A stretch of 64,000 nucleotides of DNA from Tomitella biformata AHU 1821 (lineage in GTDB: Bacteria > Actinomycetota > Actinomycetes > Mycobacteriales > Mycobacteriaceae): positions 1-64,000 of the forward strand of contig NZ_BAVQ01000023.1 in the NCBI RefSeq assembly GCF_000524475.1, read 5' to 3'. This document shows positions 31,480 to 43,981 of this stretch, piece by piece (position 1 is the stretch's first letter; each line of letters starts with the position of its first letter). The notes beneath the pieces were generated by a model, which had not been told where the DNA came from, did not search any database, and worked only from the letters and a program-made list of their open reading frames with translations. The position numbers were made by a program, and so were the translations under genes.

Positions 31480-34290
31480 ATGCTTGACGACACACAATAC
31501 GTTGTACCTCGACGCAAGTTGATCGAGGTGGCGTTGCCGTTGGAGAAGATCAACAAGGAGTCCGCGCGCGAGAAGTCCATCCGCCACGGCCACCCGTCCA
31601 CGCTGCATTTGTGGTGGGCCCGCCGCCCGCTCGCCGCGGCCCGGGCAGTCCTGTTCGCGCAGCTCGTCGATGACCCGTCATCGTTCCCCGATCGTTTCCC
31701 CACCGAAGAGGCAGTCACCGCGGAGCGCAAGCGGCTCCACGACGTCATCGAGCGGCTCGTAGTCTGGGAGAATTCCAATGACGAGGCCCTACTGAGCGAG
31801 GCCCACGCGGAGATCCTTAAGTCGACCGACGGCAGTCCTCCGCCAATTGTGGACCCCTTCGCCGGCGGCGGCACCATCCCGCTCGAGGCTCAGCGACTCG
31901 GCCTCGAGGCGCACGCCTCGGACCTCAACCCCGTCGCAGTGCTCATTAACAAGGCGCTGATCGAGATCCCGCCGAAGTTCGCTGGCCAGCCACCCGTGTT
32001 CCCCGGTGCCGCGGAGTCTCAGATCAATGACTGGCCTCGTGCAACCGGCCTCGCCGAGGATGTCCGGCGATACGGCCAGTGGATGCGGGACGAAGCCGAG
32101 AAGCGGATCGGGCACCTGTACCCAAAGGCGAAGTTGCCCGACGGCTCGGAGGCGACGGTGATCGCGTGGATCTGGGCGCGCACTGTCACCTGCCCCAACC
32201 CTGCCTGCGGGATGGGGATGCCGCTGGTGCGGTCGTGGTGGCTGGGCAAGAAGAAGGGCAAGGAGGCATACGTCGTACCTACAGTCGTCGACGGCAAGGT
32301 CGAGTTTTCGATTGGCGACGACACTTCGCTCGCCCCCACCAAGGAGACTGATGGCACCGTCGGACGCACCGGAGCAATCTGTATCGGATGCGAGTCAGCA
32401 GTGGAGCTGAAATACATTCGCGCCGAGGGGCGATCAGGCCGTATGGGATCCCAGCTGATGGCGACTGTGGCGGAGGGCAAACGGACGCGGATTTACCTCG
32501 CGCCCACCGCGGCGCATGAGGCTGCAGCACAAATCGCGAGGCCAGCGAATGTTCCTGATGGTGAACTCGCAAAGAACCCTCGTGATTTCAAAACGCCAAA
32601 TTATGGCATGACGACATTCGCCGACTTATTTACTCCACGCCAGCTGACCTCGCTCACAACCTTCAGCAACCTAATATCTGAAGCCCTTGAGAAAATCCGA
32701 GCGGACGCCCTCGCTACCGGGATTCCATACGGCTATGGTCTCGAGACAGGTGGAGTTGGAGCCGCCGCGTACGCCGATGCCGTCACTACGTACCTTGGCT
32801 TCGCGATCAGCCGCATGACCAACAAATCCTCAACAATCTGCTCGTGGGATTCAAGCCCGAAAATGGAGGCCGTTCGAAGCGTCTTCGCCCGGCAAGCGCT
32901 TCCAATGAGCTGGGACTTCGCTGAATCTAGCCCCTGGGGTGGATCTGGAGGCGATTTCGTTGAGGACCTCCAGTGGGTGAGCCGGGCACTTCAGCGGATA
33001 CCAGCCACCGGCGTAGCCTTCGCGACGCAGGCCGATGCCATCGACGCTGCGAGCCAGAAGGCCCTCATTTCAACTGACCCTCCCTACTACGACAACATTG
33101 GCTACTCAGACCTTTCTGATTACTTCTATGTCTGGCTTCGACGATCTCTGCGCTCGGTCTATCCCGAATTAATGAGTTCAATGCTCGTACCAAAAGCTGA
33201 CGAACTTGTGGCTAACCCCTACCGACACAATGGCAAAGCGGGAGCACACAAGTTTTTCGAAGATGGATTCCGAGAAGTGTTCCGTCGCGCCCGCAACTCC
33301 GCTTTAACAGATTTTCCAATTACCGTCTACTACGCATTCAAACAGCAAGACACGACAGACAGTGGACAGGCTTCTACAGGTTGGGAAACCCTTCTTGAAG
33401 GAATGATTCAGTCCGGTTGGGTGATCACCGCAACCTGGCCTATCCGAAGCGAACTCAGCAACCGCATGATCGGATCCGGAACTAACGCCCTCGCCTCCTC
33501 AATCGTCCTCGCTCTTCGCCCTCGTCCTGTTGATGCGCCCACCACCGACCGCCGCGGCTTCATTAACGCACTCAAGGACGAGTTGCCGACCAAGCTCAAG
33601 GAACTCCAACAAGGCGCTATCGCCCCCGTCGACCTACCCCAAGCCGCAATCGGACCCGGCATGGCGGTCTTCTCCCGCTACTCCGGCATCCTCAACGACG
33701 ACGGCACCAAGATGACCGTGCGCGCCGCGCTCGCACGGATCAACGAGATCCTCGACGACGTCCTCAGCGCGCAAGAGGGCGACTTCGACGGCGAGACCCG
33801 CTTTGCCATCGCCTGGTTCCGTCAGCATGGTTTCGATTCCGGGGCATTCGGCGACGCCGATAACCTCGCCCGCGCCCGCAACGCCTCGATCGACCACCTG
33901 GAGCGGTCCGGGATCCTCAGCAGCCGCGCGGGCAAGGTCAACTTGTACTCCCCCGAGTCCCTCGACGAGGTCTACGGGGACAAGCTCTATGACCCGGCCA
34001 CCGACGAGCAAATCAGCACCTGGGAAGTCGTCATGCACGCCTCCCTCGCACTCACATCTAAGGGCCTGCCCGCCGCCGCGCAGCTGTTGGCGGCCGTCCC
34101 CGCGTCCATCGACCGCGACCTGTGCAAGGAACTCGCGTTCCTGCTGTTCGCCATCGCCGAGGACCGCAAGCAGACCGCCACCGCCGTCGCGTTCAACGCG
34201 CTCGGCACGGCGTGGAACGACATCGTCGCCGAGTCGCGCAACGCCGCGCCCAGTGGCGAACTTCAGCTCGATTTCACTGGAGAGGACTGA
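31480..34290 (+). CDS. DUF1156 adenine-specific DNA methylase (HmaB/DrmMI-like)
   Basis: A 936-residue methyltransferase, modification part of the defence system. The N-terminal DUF1156 block contains PRRKLIEVALPLEKIN and REKSIRHGHPSTLHLWWARR. The SAM motif VDPFAGGGTIPLEA is at about 124-137 and the catalytic DPPY in STDPPYYDNIGYSD at about 530-543. Zinc-finger-like cysteines (CPNPACGMG and CIGC) lie at about 235-310. I set the start at the ATG at 31480; a GTG at 31435 falls inside operator 2. The centre of the gene (about 32.5-33.5 kb) is markedly less GC-rich than its ends, suggesting exchange of the target-recognition part. The next gene starts 3 nt after the stop. Confidence 0.9.
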   Translation: MLDDTQYVVPRRKLIEVALPLEKINKESAREKSIRHGHPSTLHLWWARRPLAAARAVLFAQLVDDPSSFPDRFPTEEAVTAERKRLHDVIERLVVWENSNDEALLSEAHAEILKSTDGSPPPIVDPFAGGGTIPLEAQRLGLEAHASDLNPVAVLINKALIEIPPKFAGQPPVFPGAAESQINDWPRATGLAEDVRRYGQWMRDEAEKRIGHLYPKAKLPDGSEATVIAWIWARTVTCPNPACGMGMPLVRSWWLGKKKGKEAYVVPTVVDGKVEFSIGDDTSLAPTKETDGTVGRTGAICIGCESAVELKYIRAEGRSGRMGSQLMATVAEGKRTRIYLAPTAAHEAAAQIARPANVPDGELAKNPRDFKTPNYGMTTFADLFTPRQLTSLTTFSNLISEALEKIRADALATGIPYGYGLETGGVGAAAYADAVTTYLGFAISRMTNKSSTICSWDSSPKMEAVRSVFARQALPMSWDFAESSPWGGSGGDFVEDLQWVSRALQRIPATGVAFATQADAIDAASQKALISTDPPYYDNIGYSDLSDYFYVWLRRSLRSVYPELMSSMLVPKADELVANPYRHNGKAGAHKFFEDGFREVFRRARNSALTDFPITVYYAFKQQDTTDSGQASTGWETLLEGMIQSGWVITATWPIRSELSNRMIGSGTNALASSIVLALRPRPVDAPTTDRRGFINALKDELPTKLKELQQGAIAPVDLPQAAIGPGMAVFSRYSGILNDDGTKMTVRAALARINEILDDVLSAQEGDFDGETRFAIAWFRQHGFDSGAFGDADNLARARNASIDHLERSGILSSRAGKVNLYSPESLDEVYGDKLYDPATDEQISTWEVVMHASLALTSKGLPAAAQLLAAVPASIDRDLCKELAFLLFAIAEDRKQTATAVAFNALGTAWNDIVAESRNAAPSGELQLDFTGED
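31491..31508. promoter_or_regulatory. Degenerate third copy of the island operator
   Basis: CACACAAT-AC-GTTGTACC, matching operator 2 at 12 of 18 positions with the core CACAA..AC-GTTGT kept. It overlaps the first codons of the methylase gene. Confidence 0.45.
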
Positions 34291-34293
34291 CCC

Positions 34294-37698
<3,405 letters not shown>

Positions 37699-37701
37699 GC
37701 G

Positions 37702-39471
37702 ATGCTGGGGTACCGGTCGTTCTTCCGCGTCCAGGACGAGCCAGATGTCGACGCTGTGGTGACGTCGAAGGTCTTCGCTTGGTTGCAGAGCAAGAAGTGG
37801 GATGCCGGAAAGATCATCGAGGGCGAGTCCGCGGCCATCGCCGCTGGGGTGACCGGCGTCCTGCTGCGGACTTCGCACGACGACGGCTCCCAGACCTCGA
37901 GATTCCGCTTCGTCGAGGATGGGCAGGGAGGGGTCTGGACGACGGAGATCACCAGCCACCTGTATCCGTCGGGCCGCGACGGCTGGGTGTGGCTGGACAT
38001 CGACTGCCCCGGCGACGCCAAACGGCCGAACGCCCCGAGGCTGGCCAAGGACCTGCTCACGGCGCTGCCCGCCCGCGACGGCGCGCATCGGCTCACCCCG
38101 TCCGCAGTGCCGGCCTTCACCGGCGACGTTGGCCGAATCCAGTCGGCGCTGGTCGACCCGGCTCGCCGCGGGATGCTCTTCCTCGCCGGCACCTCCGACG
38201 GCATCCCGCACACGCAGTGGGCCGAGTACGTGTCGAGCGTGCTGCGCGAGACCGTCGGGCTCGCATCGGCCTACGTCCTCGACGCGAAGGCCACCGCGGC
38301 GTTCAATTCCGTACTGCCCGCGTCGCACTGGGTCGCCCCGGGCACCATCCGCACCTATCTGCCCGGTGTTCGCGTCGACGACCCGCTCGACGGCGTCCGG
38401 CACCGCGTGCTGTCCACGGAGCGCATCGTCCGGGACAAGCAATTCCTGCTGCGCCGCCTCCTCGCGCATCGCGCGCAAGACCTCACCATCACGGTGCCTC
38501 TGTCGGCCGAGGCGACACGTGTCGACCGCGTGCTGCGCGCCGATCTCGATAATCTGCTGGTGGAACAGTCCGCGCCACGTCCTCCCGCGCCGTCCACTCC
38601 AACCCCCACCGCTCCAATCCCGTCCACCACGACCACGCCGGGCCGCGATTCGTCCTCACTCACCATGCAGGTGCTGCGGTTCGCCGAGAGCATCGCCGAC
38701 GCCGCACTGAAGTCGATATCGGCCGTGAGCGACACGCTGCTCGATGTCAGCCGTGTGCGATCTTCGTTGCACAACAGGCTCCGTGACCTCGAGAATGAGG
38801 TCTTTGAGGCTGTCGAGATGGGCGAGGGCCTGCGGGCGCAGCTGGAGGATGAGCAGCTGGAACGCGTCGTCGCCGACCAGGAACGTCTCGACGCCGAGAG
38901 CGCGCTCCGCAACCTTCGTAATGAGCTGTCCAAGTCCGGGCAGGCGGAGCTCGCCTGGACCGTCCCCGAGGCCGATCCACTGGACCTTGTCCCGGAGAGC
39001 CTCGACGACTTGATCCTGCGTTTCACAGACCTGGAGTTCGTCGAGTTCACCGGTGACGCCGCCATTACCCACTCGCTCGAGCAGCACGACCCCGTCGGGC
39101 GTTGGGCCTCCAAATGCTGGGAGGCGCTGCTCGCGGCCAACGACTATGGCCGTGTCTGCGCCGAGCACGGCTGGCCGGGGAACCTGCACAGCTACCTGGA
39201 GCAAACCCCGCCGGGCCATCGCGGGTACTCCGCCCAGCGGCATGCCCGCGACGAGTCGGAGTCCGTCAGGAACTCGAAATTGCGGGAGCTCCGGTACTTC
39301 CCCGTCCCGAAATCGGTGAACGATTCGGGCGACGTGTTCATGGCCGCGCACTTCAAGATCGCGCAGTTCCAGCGGATCAGCCCCCGCCTGCACTACTTCG
39401 ACGACACCGCGAAGTCCGGCAAGATCTACGTCGGCTACATCGGCCCGCATCTGGAGACCTCGCGAACCTGA
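37702..39471 (+). CDS. Fourth protein of the defence operon, unknown function
   Basis: A 589-residue protein beginning 3 nt after the ATPase stop, so co-translated with it. Three regions are visible: an N-terminal globular part (1-285, YRSFFRVQDEPDVDAVVTSKV), a Pro/Thr-rich linker (about 290-315) plus a coiled coil (about 330-415, many Glu/Leu/Arg heptads), and a C-terminal domain ending HFKIAQFQRISPRLHYFDD and KIYVGYIGPHL, a pattern I have seen in uncharacterised bacterial proteins with a presumed nuclease-like or phosphate-binding role. No catalytic motif is certain. Its operon position implies a function in the same immune system. It converges with the VOC gene 9 nt away. Confidence 0.8.
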   Translation: MLGYRSFFRVQDEPDVDAVVTSKVFAWLQSKKWDAGKIIEGESAAIAAGVTGVLLRTSHDDGSQTSRFRFVEDGQGGVWTTEITSHLYPSGRDGWVWLDIDCPGDAKRPNAPRLAKDLLTALPARDGAHRLTPSAVPAFTGDVGRIQSALVDPARRGMLFLAGTSDGIPHTQWAEYVSSVLRETVGLASAYVLDAKATAAFNSVLPASHWVAPGTIRTYLPGVRVDDPLDGVRHRVLSTERIVRDKQFLLRRLLAHRAQDLTITVPLSAEATRVDRVLRADLDNLLVEQSAPRPPAPSTPTPTAPIPSTTTTPGRDSSSLTMQVLRFAESIADAALKSISAVSDTLLDVSRVRSSLHNRLRDLENEVFEAVEMGEGLRAQLEDEQLERVVADQERLDAESALRNLRNELSKSGQAELAWTVPEADPLDLVPESLDDLILRFTDLEFVEFTGDAAITHSLEQHDPVGRWASKCWEALLAANDYGRVCAEHGWPGNLHSYLEQTPPGHRGYSAQRHARDESESVRNSKLRELRYFPVPKSVNDSGDVFMAAHFKIAQFQRISPRLHYFDDTAKSGKIYVGYIGPHLETSRT

Positions 39472-39480
39472 GAACCGCCG

Positions 39481-39828
39481 TCAGCGATGCGCGAGCACGT
39501 TGACCACGTTGCCCGCCGCGTCGCGGTAGAAGTATCGGCGCACCCCCCAGTCCTCGTCGGTCAGCGGATGCACAATCTCCACCCCGCTCGCCAGCGCGAG
39601 TGCATGGTGCGCGTCGACGTCGTCCACCTCGACGGAGAGCGCCGGGTTGCAGGGCGCCGTCAGATCCTCGGTGATCAGGCTCAGTTGCATCGATTGGTCC
39701 GGGCGAGCCAGCGTGGCTATCCATCCGTGGTTCATGACGACCGTCAGGCCGAGTGTGTTGGCGTGCAGCGCTATCGCCGCGGCAAGATCGCGCACCGTCA
39801 GAACTGGGACCACCCGTAGAACCGTCAT
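39481..39828 (-). CDS. VOC (glyoxalase/bleomycin-resistance fold) protein
   Basis: A 115-residue single-subunit VOC protein: VPVLTVRDLAAAIALHANTLGL at the start (cited in part), a middle SVEVDDVDAHHALALASG and the closing YFYRDAAGNVVNVLAHR. Potential metal ligands are few (a His near 22 and Glu/Asp near 107), so it may bind or sequester a ligand rather than catalyse. It lies outside the defence operon, convergent with it, and 33 nt downstream of the SEC-C gene. Confidence 0.85.
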   Translation of the reverse strand: MTVLRVVPVLTVRDLAAAIALHANTLGLTVVMNHGWIATLARPDQSMQLSLITEDLTAPCNPALSVEVDDVDAHHALALASGVEIVHPLTDEDWGVRRYFYRDAAGNVVNVLAHR

Positions 39829-39861
39829 GACCTCAGGTGTACCCGCCCTAGAGATCGCGCG

Positions 39862-41796
39862 CTACGAATTGGCCTCGCCGCCCGCCGCCGGCGCGAACCG
39901 CGCGCTGAGCAGCTCGACCAGGTCGAAGATGTCGGGGCCGTCGTCCGCGTCCTCGGCGATGGCGTCGAGCAGTGCCACCAGCTGATCGCGCTGCTCCGGC
40001 TCAACGGGCTGGAGGCCGCCGAACAACTGCAGCTCGTCGCCAACCGGGGTGACGCGGGTGCAGACGAGGTCTCCGACCTGCACCTGGCTACTCCCCTTGT
40101 GCTCGATGACCTCAGTCGTGAGGTCGGTACGCACGTCGCGCAGCGTCATCCCTTCGCCGGGGGCCGTCGCGAGCACCTCGTACACCGACCGCTCGGTCTC
40201 AAGCCATGCCGCGGCCATCTCGCGCTCGGACTCTGGCAGCAGCTCCCCGAACCACTCGAGGTACACACCGAGCACGCCGCCGTCGATGAGCGCCACGTCG
40301 AATAGCAGCCCGTCAGCCATGGCCCGCAGGGTGGCGTCACCGTCGGCCCAGTGCTCCGCGCGGATGGCCACGAGCTCTTCCAGCGTGGAGCTGAACTCGC
40401 TCTCGTGCAGGAACACGACGCCCTTCTGCGTCAGCCACTGCGCGTGCTGGTCGGCTGTGAGATCCGACTTGCCGAGGTGGCAGGACTTGTACTTGCGGTC
40501 GGATCCGCACCAGCACTTGTCATTTCGGCCCAGCTCCGGGCGGTCGACGGGAAGGAACTGCCCGACGAACTCGTACAGCGGGTCCTCTGTGCCTTCCTCG
40601 ATGCGGCCGAGCAGCGACTGCACGCGGACGGCGTCGCCGCGGATGGAGCTGAGTCGCGCGAGGTCCTCCACCGCCGGGTACCACTCGCCATCAAGCTCCA
40701 GCACCGACTCGAGCAGGCGCTCCGACTCCAGGACTCGCCCGCCGTTGAGCGCGGCACGCGCCGCGAGCCATAGGGCGCCGACGCGGCCCTTCCTCGGACC
40801 GCTTTCGGCGATGAGCTCCGCCGCAGCGCCGATGCTCGGTCCGACGGTGCCGTCGGACACCACGGACTCGAGCGCCGCGATGGCCACGTCGGGGTTGCCG
40901 AACTCGCTAAATTCGTTGAGCTTCTTCGGCTTGAGGATCTCCGGGTCCACCGCGTCGGGATCGCCGCCGAGCTGCTTCGCGAGCTCGATGAATTTGACCA
41001 CCGCGAGCGCCTGCGGCTCTGTCAGGTCGTAGGTGTACTGCAGGGCGGAGAGGTTGAAGCTGCGCCGGTGCGCCGCGAAGTCGAAGCCCACGCGCGCGAT
41101 GAAGTCGGAGTCGCACTCGAAGCCCGCCGCCGCCAGCAGCTCGGTGATTGGTGCCGCCGGGACGCGAAAGATGTCGGGGTAGTCGCCCATCGTCTGCCAG
41201 ATGACGCAGTCGAGCATGCCGGCCGACTTCACGGGCACTGCGGCCTCGAGCCCCGCCGTCAAGCTCACGTCCGCGAGGGCGTCTGGCTCTACGAGGCTCA
41301 GCACCCCGCCAGCGCACTCGAACGCGATGAGGTCGCCGGGGCTGTTGCCCTCCAGCAGACCGCGCGGCAGCAGCAGTCCGACGCCCGTCGGCCATTCCGG
41401 GGCGCCGTGCATGCGGGGCTCGATGAACTCGTCGTGGATGCCTGCGACCACCAGCAGCATGTCGTCAGCCAGCTGCGGCGCGCCCACAATCGCGGACAGG
41501 TCCGGAATGATCGCGACGATCTCCGACGCGATCTCGGCCTCGGTCAGTCGGTGCGTCAGGACCCGGCCCTCGATGAGCTGGTCCAGCACGGCGTTGCGGC
41601 CGTCCTCGAAGTACGCGAGGTTCTCGCTGTCGAAGTCCTCCGCCAGCTCCAGCAGTTCCTCGGGGGTACCGAGTCCCGCGTGGGCCATCAGCGCCGCCCA
41701 CTTCTCGGCGGTCACGGGGCCGTGCTCACGCAGGATGTCCAGGGCGGCGTCGGCCACCTGGTCGGCAAGATTCGTGGAATCGACAGAGTCAGTCAC
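39862..41796 (-). CDS. SEC-C motif protein
   Basis: A 644-residue cytosolic protein, mostly helical and acidic. A SEC-C zinc motif, RNDKCWCGSDRKYKSCHLGK (about residues 422-441), provides CxCx8CH ligands as in SecA C-termini, where it contacts SecB or ribosomes. The region before it (about 320-420) has a TPR-like rhythm. Role unknown; SEC-C proteins are widespread in actinobacterial accessory regions. I chose the GTG at 41796 over the TTG at 41805 on homology-like grounds only; neither has a good ribosome site. Confidence 0.75.
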   Translation of the reverse strand: MTDSVDSTNLADQVADAALDILREHGPVTAEKWAALMAHAGLGTPEELLELAEDFDSENLAYFEDGRNAVLDQLIEGRVLTHRLTEAEIASEIVAIIPDLSAIVGAPQLADDMLLVVAGIHDEFIEPRMHGAPEWPTGVGLLLPRGLLEGNSPGDLIAFECAGGVLSLVEPDALADVSLTAGLEAAVPVKSAGMLDCVIWQTMGDYPDIFRVPAAPITELLAAAGFECDSDFIARVGFDFAAHRRSFNLSALQYTYDLTEPQALAVVKFIELAKQLGGDPDAVDPEILKPKKLNEFSEFGNPDVAIAALESVVSDGTVGPSIGAAAELIAESGPRKGRVGALWLAARAALNGGRVLESERLLESVLELDGEWYPAVEDLARLSSIRGDAVRVQSLLGRIEEGTEDPLYEFVGQFLPVDRPELGRNDKCWCGSDRKYKSCHLGKSDLTADQHAQWLTQKGVVFLHESEFSSTLEELVAIRAEHWADGDATLRAMADGLLFDVALIDGGVLGVYLEWFGELLPESEREMAAAWLETERSVYEVLATAPGEGMTLRDVRTDLTTEVIEHKGSSQVQVGDLVCTRVTPVGDELQLFGGLQPVEPEQRDQLVALLDAIAEDADDGPDIFDLVELLSARFAPAAGGEANS

Positions 41797-42120
41797 AGTG
41801 CCCAAACTATCAGGGCGGCGACAAGCCCAGCACCTCCCCGACGGGTCGGGTCAGCCGCGGCCTCCCGAGGAGTAATCCCGCCGAGCGCCAGGATCCTGCG
41901 CAGCGGCGGGTCGCACAGGCCTCATCGAGGTGTTAGCTCCGGCAGGCTCGGTATTTCCGTTCTCGGGACCCGCCAGCGCGCACCATTCGCAAGTCACGCG
42001 GGCTTGCGGCTGTCTCCTGCGCGACCCCTACGTTCCGCGGGCACCCGACGCCCGCACAGCCGGGAATCGAGGCGATGGGGGCTGGGTTTCGCCCGCTCGT
42101 GCGGTCAGAGACGGCCCTCG

Positions 42121-42142
42121 TTCACTGCGACCTGGGTAAACG
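42121..42142 (+). repeat. Dispersed repeat copy a (GCGACCTGGG core)
   Basis: TTCACTGCGACCTGGGTAAA, sharing CAC..CGACCTGGG with copies at 42247 and 47905. Confidence 0.4.
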
Positions 42143-42195
42143 AACTAGTGGCGTGGCCAAGGTCTTCACGAGCGGGCGCCCGACCTGCGATTGTT

Positions 42196-42214
42196 ATTCA
42201 GGAACTGCCTGAAT
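42196..42214. repeat. Hairpin ATTCAGG-aactg-CCTGAAT
   Basis: Perfect 7-bp arms with a 5-nt loop in the intergenic region. No T-run follows, so it is not an obvious terminator. Confidence 0.4.
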
Positions 42215-42246
42215 CCCCCCGTTGGTGAAGGCTGACCGGCCGCCTC

Positions 42247-42270
42247 CACTCGCGCGACCTGGGCTTTTCC
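42247..42270 (+). repeat. Dispersed repeat copy b (GCGACCTGGG core)
   Basis: CACTCGCGCGACCTGGGCTT, close to copy c at 47905-47932 (CACTCTCGCGACCTGGGACT). Confidence 0.5.
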
Positions 42271-42404
42271 GGCGACACCCGATTCGGGACTCGTTCCCCG
42301 GGGGATTTCGGGTGCCAGGTGCGCCTGAATGAGGGGATACGGACGTTATCTGCCCGCGCAACGTAGGCCCGCGGCAAGACTATCCACAGTGGGATCGGCG
42401 GGAG

Positions 42405-43889
42405 TCAGGCGTTGAGCTTGTACGACTCCAGCGGGAACCGCCCCGCCTCGCGGAAAGCGTTGACGGTGGACGTCGGGCGCAGGATCGCGGCCTCGCCGTG
42501 CTGGTTGAAGTAGTAGCTGCGCGAGGTCTCACAGCTGCCCTGGTAGAACACCGAGTCGCCCAAGTTCGCCGTCATCCGGTCCAGGAACTCCGCATTGGCG
42601 GCCTCGGTCACCTCGAACACGTCGGAGCCTGTGTTGCGCATCTCGCCGAAGAGCCGGCGCATGTGCTTCATCTGCGACTCGATCGTCGTGAAGTAGGACA
42701 GACCGCTGTAGGAGTAGGGGCTGGCGAGCGTCAGGAAGTTCGGGAAGTGCGGCACCGCGACGCCCTCGTAGGCCTGGAAACGGTTGTCCCGCCACCACTT
42801 CCCGAGGTTGCGACCCTCTCGGCCGAGGATTTCGATGGCGGGGAAATTCACGTCCCACAGATTGAAGCCGGTGGCGAGCACGAGGGTGTCGATCTCGGTC
42901 TTCCGGCCGTCCGCGGTGACGATGCCGTCGGGCTCGATGCGCGCGATGGAGTTGGTCTCCAGTCGCACATGGGATTTCGTGAACGTGCGGAAGTACGAGT
43001 TCGAGAAGGTGGGGCGCTTGCAGCCGAAATCGTAGTCGGGCGTCAACTCCGCGCGCAGCTTGGCGCTGGGGATCTGACGTCGCATGTGGCCCTTGGCCGC
43101 GAGCTTCGCGCCGTTGTTGATGAACTTGGCCTGCTTGAAGTGGAGGACGGCGCTGACCATGACGCCCTCGAGGACCGTGCTCATCGCGGCACGGGCGGCC
43201 TTCTGCGTGGCCGGGACCCGGGCGAAGACCTTCTGCACCATGCGCGGCATCGCGAAGTCCACCTTGGGCAGCACCCAGATGGCGGTGCGCTGGTAGACGG
43301 TGAGCTCGGCGACCTTCTTGGCCAGCTCGGGGATCAGTTGGACGGCGGTGGCCCCGGTGCCGATGATCGCGGCCTTCTTGCCGTTCAGCTCCACGGAGTC
43401 GTCCCACGCGGTGGTGTGGATGACGGTGCCCGCGAACGAGTCGATACCCGCAATCTTCGGCACCTGCGGCTGTGAGAGGAAGCCGGTCGCCGTCATCAGG
43501 TAGCGGGCGGTGACGGGCTCCTGCCCCTCGGTGGAGACGACCCAGTGCCGCTCCTCCTCGTCCCAGCGTGCGCCCTGCACAACGGAGTCGAAGCGCATAT
43601 GGCGGCGCAGGTCGTACTTGTCCGCCACGTGCTCGGCGTAGCTCTTGAGCTCCGTGCCGGGCGCGAACAGGCGGGACCAATACGGGTTCGGCTCGAAGGA
43701 GTACGAGTAGGTGACCGATGCGATGTCCACCGCCAGCCCCGGATAGCGGTTCACATGCCAGGTGCCGCCCAGATCGTCCTCACGCTCGAGGATCAGCAGG
43801 TTGCCCAGGCCGAGCTCCTTGAGTTGGATCGCGGCGCCCATGCCCCCGAACCCCGCGCCCACGATCACTGCGTCGTACTGCGGTGCCAT
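42405..43889 (-). CDS. Baeyer-Villiger-type flavin monooxygenase
   Basis: A 494-residue NADPH/FAD monooxygenase. The first Rossmann motif is GAGFGGMG (about residues 11-18); the Baeyer-Villiger fingerprint FAGTVIHTTAWDD fits FxGxxxHxxxW(D/P) (about 160-172); GTGATAVQ binds NADPH; LATGFN closes the core. It should insert oxygen beside a ketone carbonyl, or oxidise sulfur as EthA does. The ATG at 43889 has GAGGAG 8 nt upstream and replaces a longer frame from 43916. It diverges from a TetR gene whose control region carries two overlapping palindromes, so ligand-induced expression is likely. Confidence 0.92.
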   Translation of the reverse strand: MAPQYDAVIVGAGFGGMGAAIQLKELGLGNLLILEREDDLGGTWHVNRYPGLAVDIASVTYSYSFEPNPYWSRLFAPGTELKSYAEHVADKYDLRRHMRFDSVVQGARWDEEERHWVVSTEGQEPVTARYLMTATGFLSQPQVPKIAGIDSFAGTVIHTTAWDDSVELNGKKAAIIGTGATAVQLIPELAKKVAELTVYQRTAIWVLPKVDFAMPRMVQKVFARVPATQKAARAAMSTVLEGVMVSAVLHFKQAKFINNGAKLAAKGHMRRQIPSAKLRAELTPDYDFGCKRPTFSNSYFRTFTKSHVRLETNSIARIEPDGIVTADGRKTEIDTLVLATGFNLWDVNFPAIEILGREGRNLGKWWRDNRFQAYEGVAVPHFPNFLTLASPYSYSGLSYFTTIESQMKHMRRLFGEMRNTGSDVFEVTEAANAEFLDRMTANLGDSVFYQGSCETSRSYYFNQHGEAAILRPTSTVNAFREAGRFPLESYKLNA

Positions 43890-43936
43890 GTGACTATCTC
43901 CTCGCGTCGTGGCCATCCCCGCCCCTTAAGCAAGAG

Positions 43937-43964
43937 GGAATGACACATCATTCCGTTACGGAAT
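43937..43964. promoter_or_regulatory. Overlapping palindromes between monooxygenase and TetR genes
   Basis: GGAATGA-caca-TCATTCC (43937-43954) and ATTCCGT-t-ACGGAAT (43950-43964) share the central ATTCC. A further TCATTCT follows at 43971-43977. This is a likely operator array for the adjacent TetR. Confidence 0.6.
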
Positions 43965-43981
43965 ACGCTATCATTCTACTC

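Larger units (their letters stand above)
41797..42404. other. 600-bp intergenic region with repeats
   Basis: I find no supportable gene between the SEC-C and monooxygenase genes: open frames here are shadows without ribosome sites. The region holds two copies of a dispersed repeat (core GCGACCTGGG; 42121-42142 and 42247-42270) and a 7-bp hairpin at 42196-42214. It could be a remnant of a deleted gene. Confidence 0.5.

Noticed and set aside
41068-42228. 386-codon plus-strand frame reaching into the 600-bp gap
   Set aside because: Most of it is antisense to the SEC-C gene; the extension into the gap has no start, ribosome site or recognisable protein features.
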